Source: Hippophae tibetana
Lineage: Eukaryota > Streptophyta > Magnoliopsida > Rosales > Elaeagnaceae
Reading direction: 5' to 3'
Assembly: GCA_037013495.1 (NCBI GenBank)
Contig: CM072810.1
Coordinates: 81,514,449-81,578,448 of the forward strand
DNA length: 64,000 bases
In this document: positions 62,979-64,000 of the stretch, piece after piece
Numbering within the stretch: position 1 is the stretch's first letter
Layout: each line of letters starts with the position of its first letter
Translations under genes and position numbers: made by a program
The notes under the pieces: generated by a model
What the model saw: the letters and a program-made list of their open reading frames with translations, nothing else
What the model was told of the DNA's origin: nothing
Database searches by the model: none

Positions 62979-63890
62979 AAAAGATATAGCAAACAAAAGA
63001 CGGGTTATACTAATCATAGTATTAAAAAAGAAATTTTGATAAATTAGAGTTCTAACTTCAAACGTCCGTAATTTTTTAACTCGGGTATCGAAACTATTAT
63101 TATAATATATCAAACCGAAGCTTTTAACGATTCTTATTATCAGGGCATGGCTTGGCAAATAACCTCATTTTTTGAATCCAAATTAATCTATATACTTCAC
63201 CTACCGAGGGTTTAAAACTTTCGGCTCATATATTCCTTTATTTTGCTTACTGTTTTCTTAAAAGCTACTGTAACGGAGATTGAGGGGTCGACCAAAATTC
63301 TGTTTAAAAATATTCCAAAGATTCTGAATATCTAACAAATATTCTACAGATCGTACAATTATACTCACGATCTTTCCAAAGGGATATTTTTGGAATATCA
63401 AAGGGAAATATTCATTTTCGGTGCAATTATTATTTTTATTTAATTATGGTGTTTTATGTTAAGCTATTTTAATTTTAGTGAATTGTGGAATTTAATAGGT
63501 CTTATTTCTCATAAGTATTTTTATGCTATTATTCTTTTGGATAGATTTTCCACATTGCATAACAAAATAGCCTCATTTAGGTTGCATTACGTCTAAGGTG
63601 TTGTACAGTAAAAAAAGAAAATAGCAGGCTTGTGACGGGGAAAGAACTGATATCATTAATGAAATTATATTTTAGCACTACATTTGCTTTTCTTTTTGGG
63701 GTTCTTGATGGAATGCCCGAATTCGACATATCAAAGGGAGTGATCATTTTTTATGGCATCACAAGGTTAGGGTTTATGGACTTGTGGATGTTGTTTTCGT
63801 TTATGGTTTCGTTCCTTATTTATTTTTGAAACCATCGTATTTTCTTCTTGATCTTTAATTCTATGTTTAATCAATACTTCTTCTTCATAA
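62979..63890 (+). repeat. Beta monomer M70 with a foreign-type patch
   Basis: M70 carries beta marks up to about 63637 and again from about 63740 (AGTGATC, AGGGTTTATGG, GTTCCTTATT). Between about 63638 and 63710 five positions switch to the class typical of the left part of the array: GGGGAAAG, CACTAC, ACATTTGC, CTTTTTGGGG and GATGGA. The flanks remain beta, so this fits a gene-conversion tract or double crossover of about 70 bp or slightly more. Confidence 0.88.
63638..63710 (+). other. Putative gene-conversion tract inside M70
   Basis: Five base changes relative to all other beta monomers lie within these ~73 bases. Each matches the open-frame class of monomers found at left, for example M2. 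The patch restores GGA where beta has TGA. The forward frame still shifts downstream, because M70 keeps the beta one-base loss in AGGGTTTATGG. Confidence 0.8.
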
Positions 63891-64000
63891 AAAAAAAGAT
63901 AGCAAACAAAAGATGGGTTATACTGTTCATTGTATTTAAAAAGGGACATTTGATAAATTTGAGTTCCACCTTTAAACGTGTGTAACTTTTAACTCCTGTC
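63891..64000 (+). repeat. Partial, diverged monomer M71
   Basis: The first ~110 bases of the next monomer carry many private bases: GTTCATTGTATTTAAAAAGG, GGGACATTTG, AAATTTGAGTTCCACC, AACGTGTGTAAC and ACTCCTGTC. Most other monomers differ from their type by only a few bases over this length. It opens like types C/D (CTGTTCAT) and not like alpha or beta. Confidence 0.85.

Larger units (their letters stand above)
1..64000. repeat. Tandem satellite array, ~913-bp monomer, 70 complete copies
   Basis: The same ~913-base sequence recurs head to tail across the window with no unique DNA between copies. The box ATGGGTTATAC, or a close variant, falls near 23, 937, 1854, 2764, 3677, 4591, 5506, 6420, 7336, 8248, 9162 and so on to 63000 and 63914. 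Spacing is about 908-918, apart from two ~892-base copies at M46 and M48. Most length change comes from an A-tract of about 6-12 residues after CTTCTTCTTCAT. Near-invariant landmarks are an EcoRI site in CCGAATTCGAC, GATATCATTAATG, a HindIII site in most copies, and TTATTTTTATTTAATTA. All copies share one orientation. Higher-order repeats of 2, 4 and 5 monomers are layered on top. No encoded protein is supported. A role in heterochromatin or the centromere is inference from array style. The array runs off the left edge and probably the right edge. Confidence 0.98.

Noticed and set aside
1..64000. CRISPR array
   Set aside because: The repeats are ~913 bp, contiguous and without unique spacers.
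1..64000. Embedded transposon, LTR or viral sequence
   Set aside because: Monomer spacing is constant to within about ten bases apart from the two 20-bp-deleted copies. No insert, target-site duplication, polymerase motif or terminal repeat was found.
1..64000. Shorter internal repeat (e.g. ~180 bp, five per monomer) within the 913-bp unit
   Set aside because: 913 is close to five nucleosome lengths, but I could not see sub-repeats by eye. An autocorrelation of the consensus would be needed.

Overview
The whole window is one uninterrupted, head-to-tail satellite DNA array. I count 70 complete monomers of about 913 bp plus the first ~110 bases of a 71st, all in the same orientation. I see no supportable protein gene, tRNA, rRNA, CRISPR array, insertion sequence or unique spacer. 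The monomer is AT-rich (roughly 30% G+C by rough sampling). Long AT-rich satellite with nested higher-order repeats points to heterochromatin of a eukaryotic nuclear chromosome, such as a centromeric, pericentromeric or subtelomeric block. A plant is the most likely source, but this rests only on array style and a short TTTAGGG-like motif, so it is held with low to moderate confidence. I do not recognise the satellite as a named family.

To describe the array I numbered monomers M1 to M71 from the A-tract that follows a CTTCTTCTTCAT box. I sorted them by eye into types (A to H, alpha, beta) from diagnostic bases in the first ~250 bp. The order is: M1-M5 = C, D, C-like, G, C/G mosaic; M6-M10 = C D E D E; M11-M14 = F, C-like, G, H; M15-M19 = A B C D E; M20-M24 = A B C D E; M25-M27 = C D E; M28-M29 = G, C/E mosaic; M30-M34 = F/E/A mosaic, B C D E; M35-M36 = F G; M37-M44 = H, G/D, A, D/G, H, G/D, A, D; M45-M51 = E F D F D E F; M52-M67 = alpha beta repeated eight times; M68-M70 = alpha, beta/alpha chimera, beta with a foreign patch; M71 = diverged start.

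Region by region: 1-12.8 kb is an older, mixed zone with local dimer duplications. 12.8-31 kb holds a five-monomer higher-order repeat (about 4.57 kb; two tandem copies, one truncated, one mosaic third copy). 31-40 kb holds a four-monomer repeat (3,656 bp, two nearly identical copies). 40-46.5 kb holds small unequal-crossover products, including a 1,804-bp duplication that carried a 20-bp deletion with it. 46.5-61.1 kb is a highly homogenised 1,826-bp alpha-beta dimer in eight copies. 61.1-64 kb shows chimeras and then a more divergent monomer, which may mean the array edge is near.

Neighbour relations among types (A-B, B-C, C-D, D-E, E-F, F-G, G-H, H-A) suggest that the local repeats descend from one ancestral eight-monomer cycle (about 7.3 kb). 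A relation at about 21.9 kb, or 24 monomers, fits three turns of that cycle. Open frames of 60-145 codons recur once per monomer. They are destroyed by single-base changes in more than half the copies, many lack an ATG start, and none resembles a known protein. I treat them as by-products of repetition.
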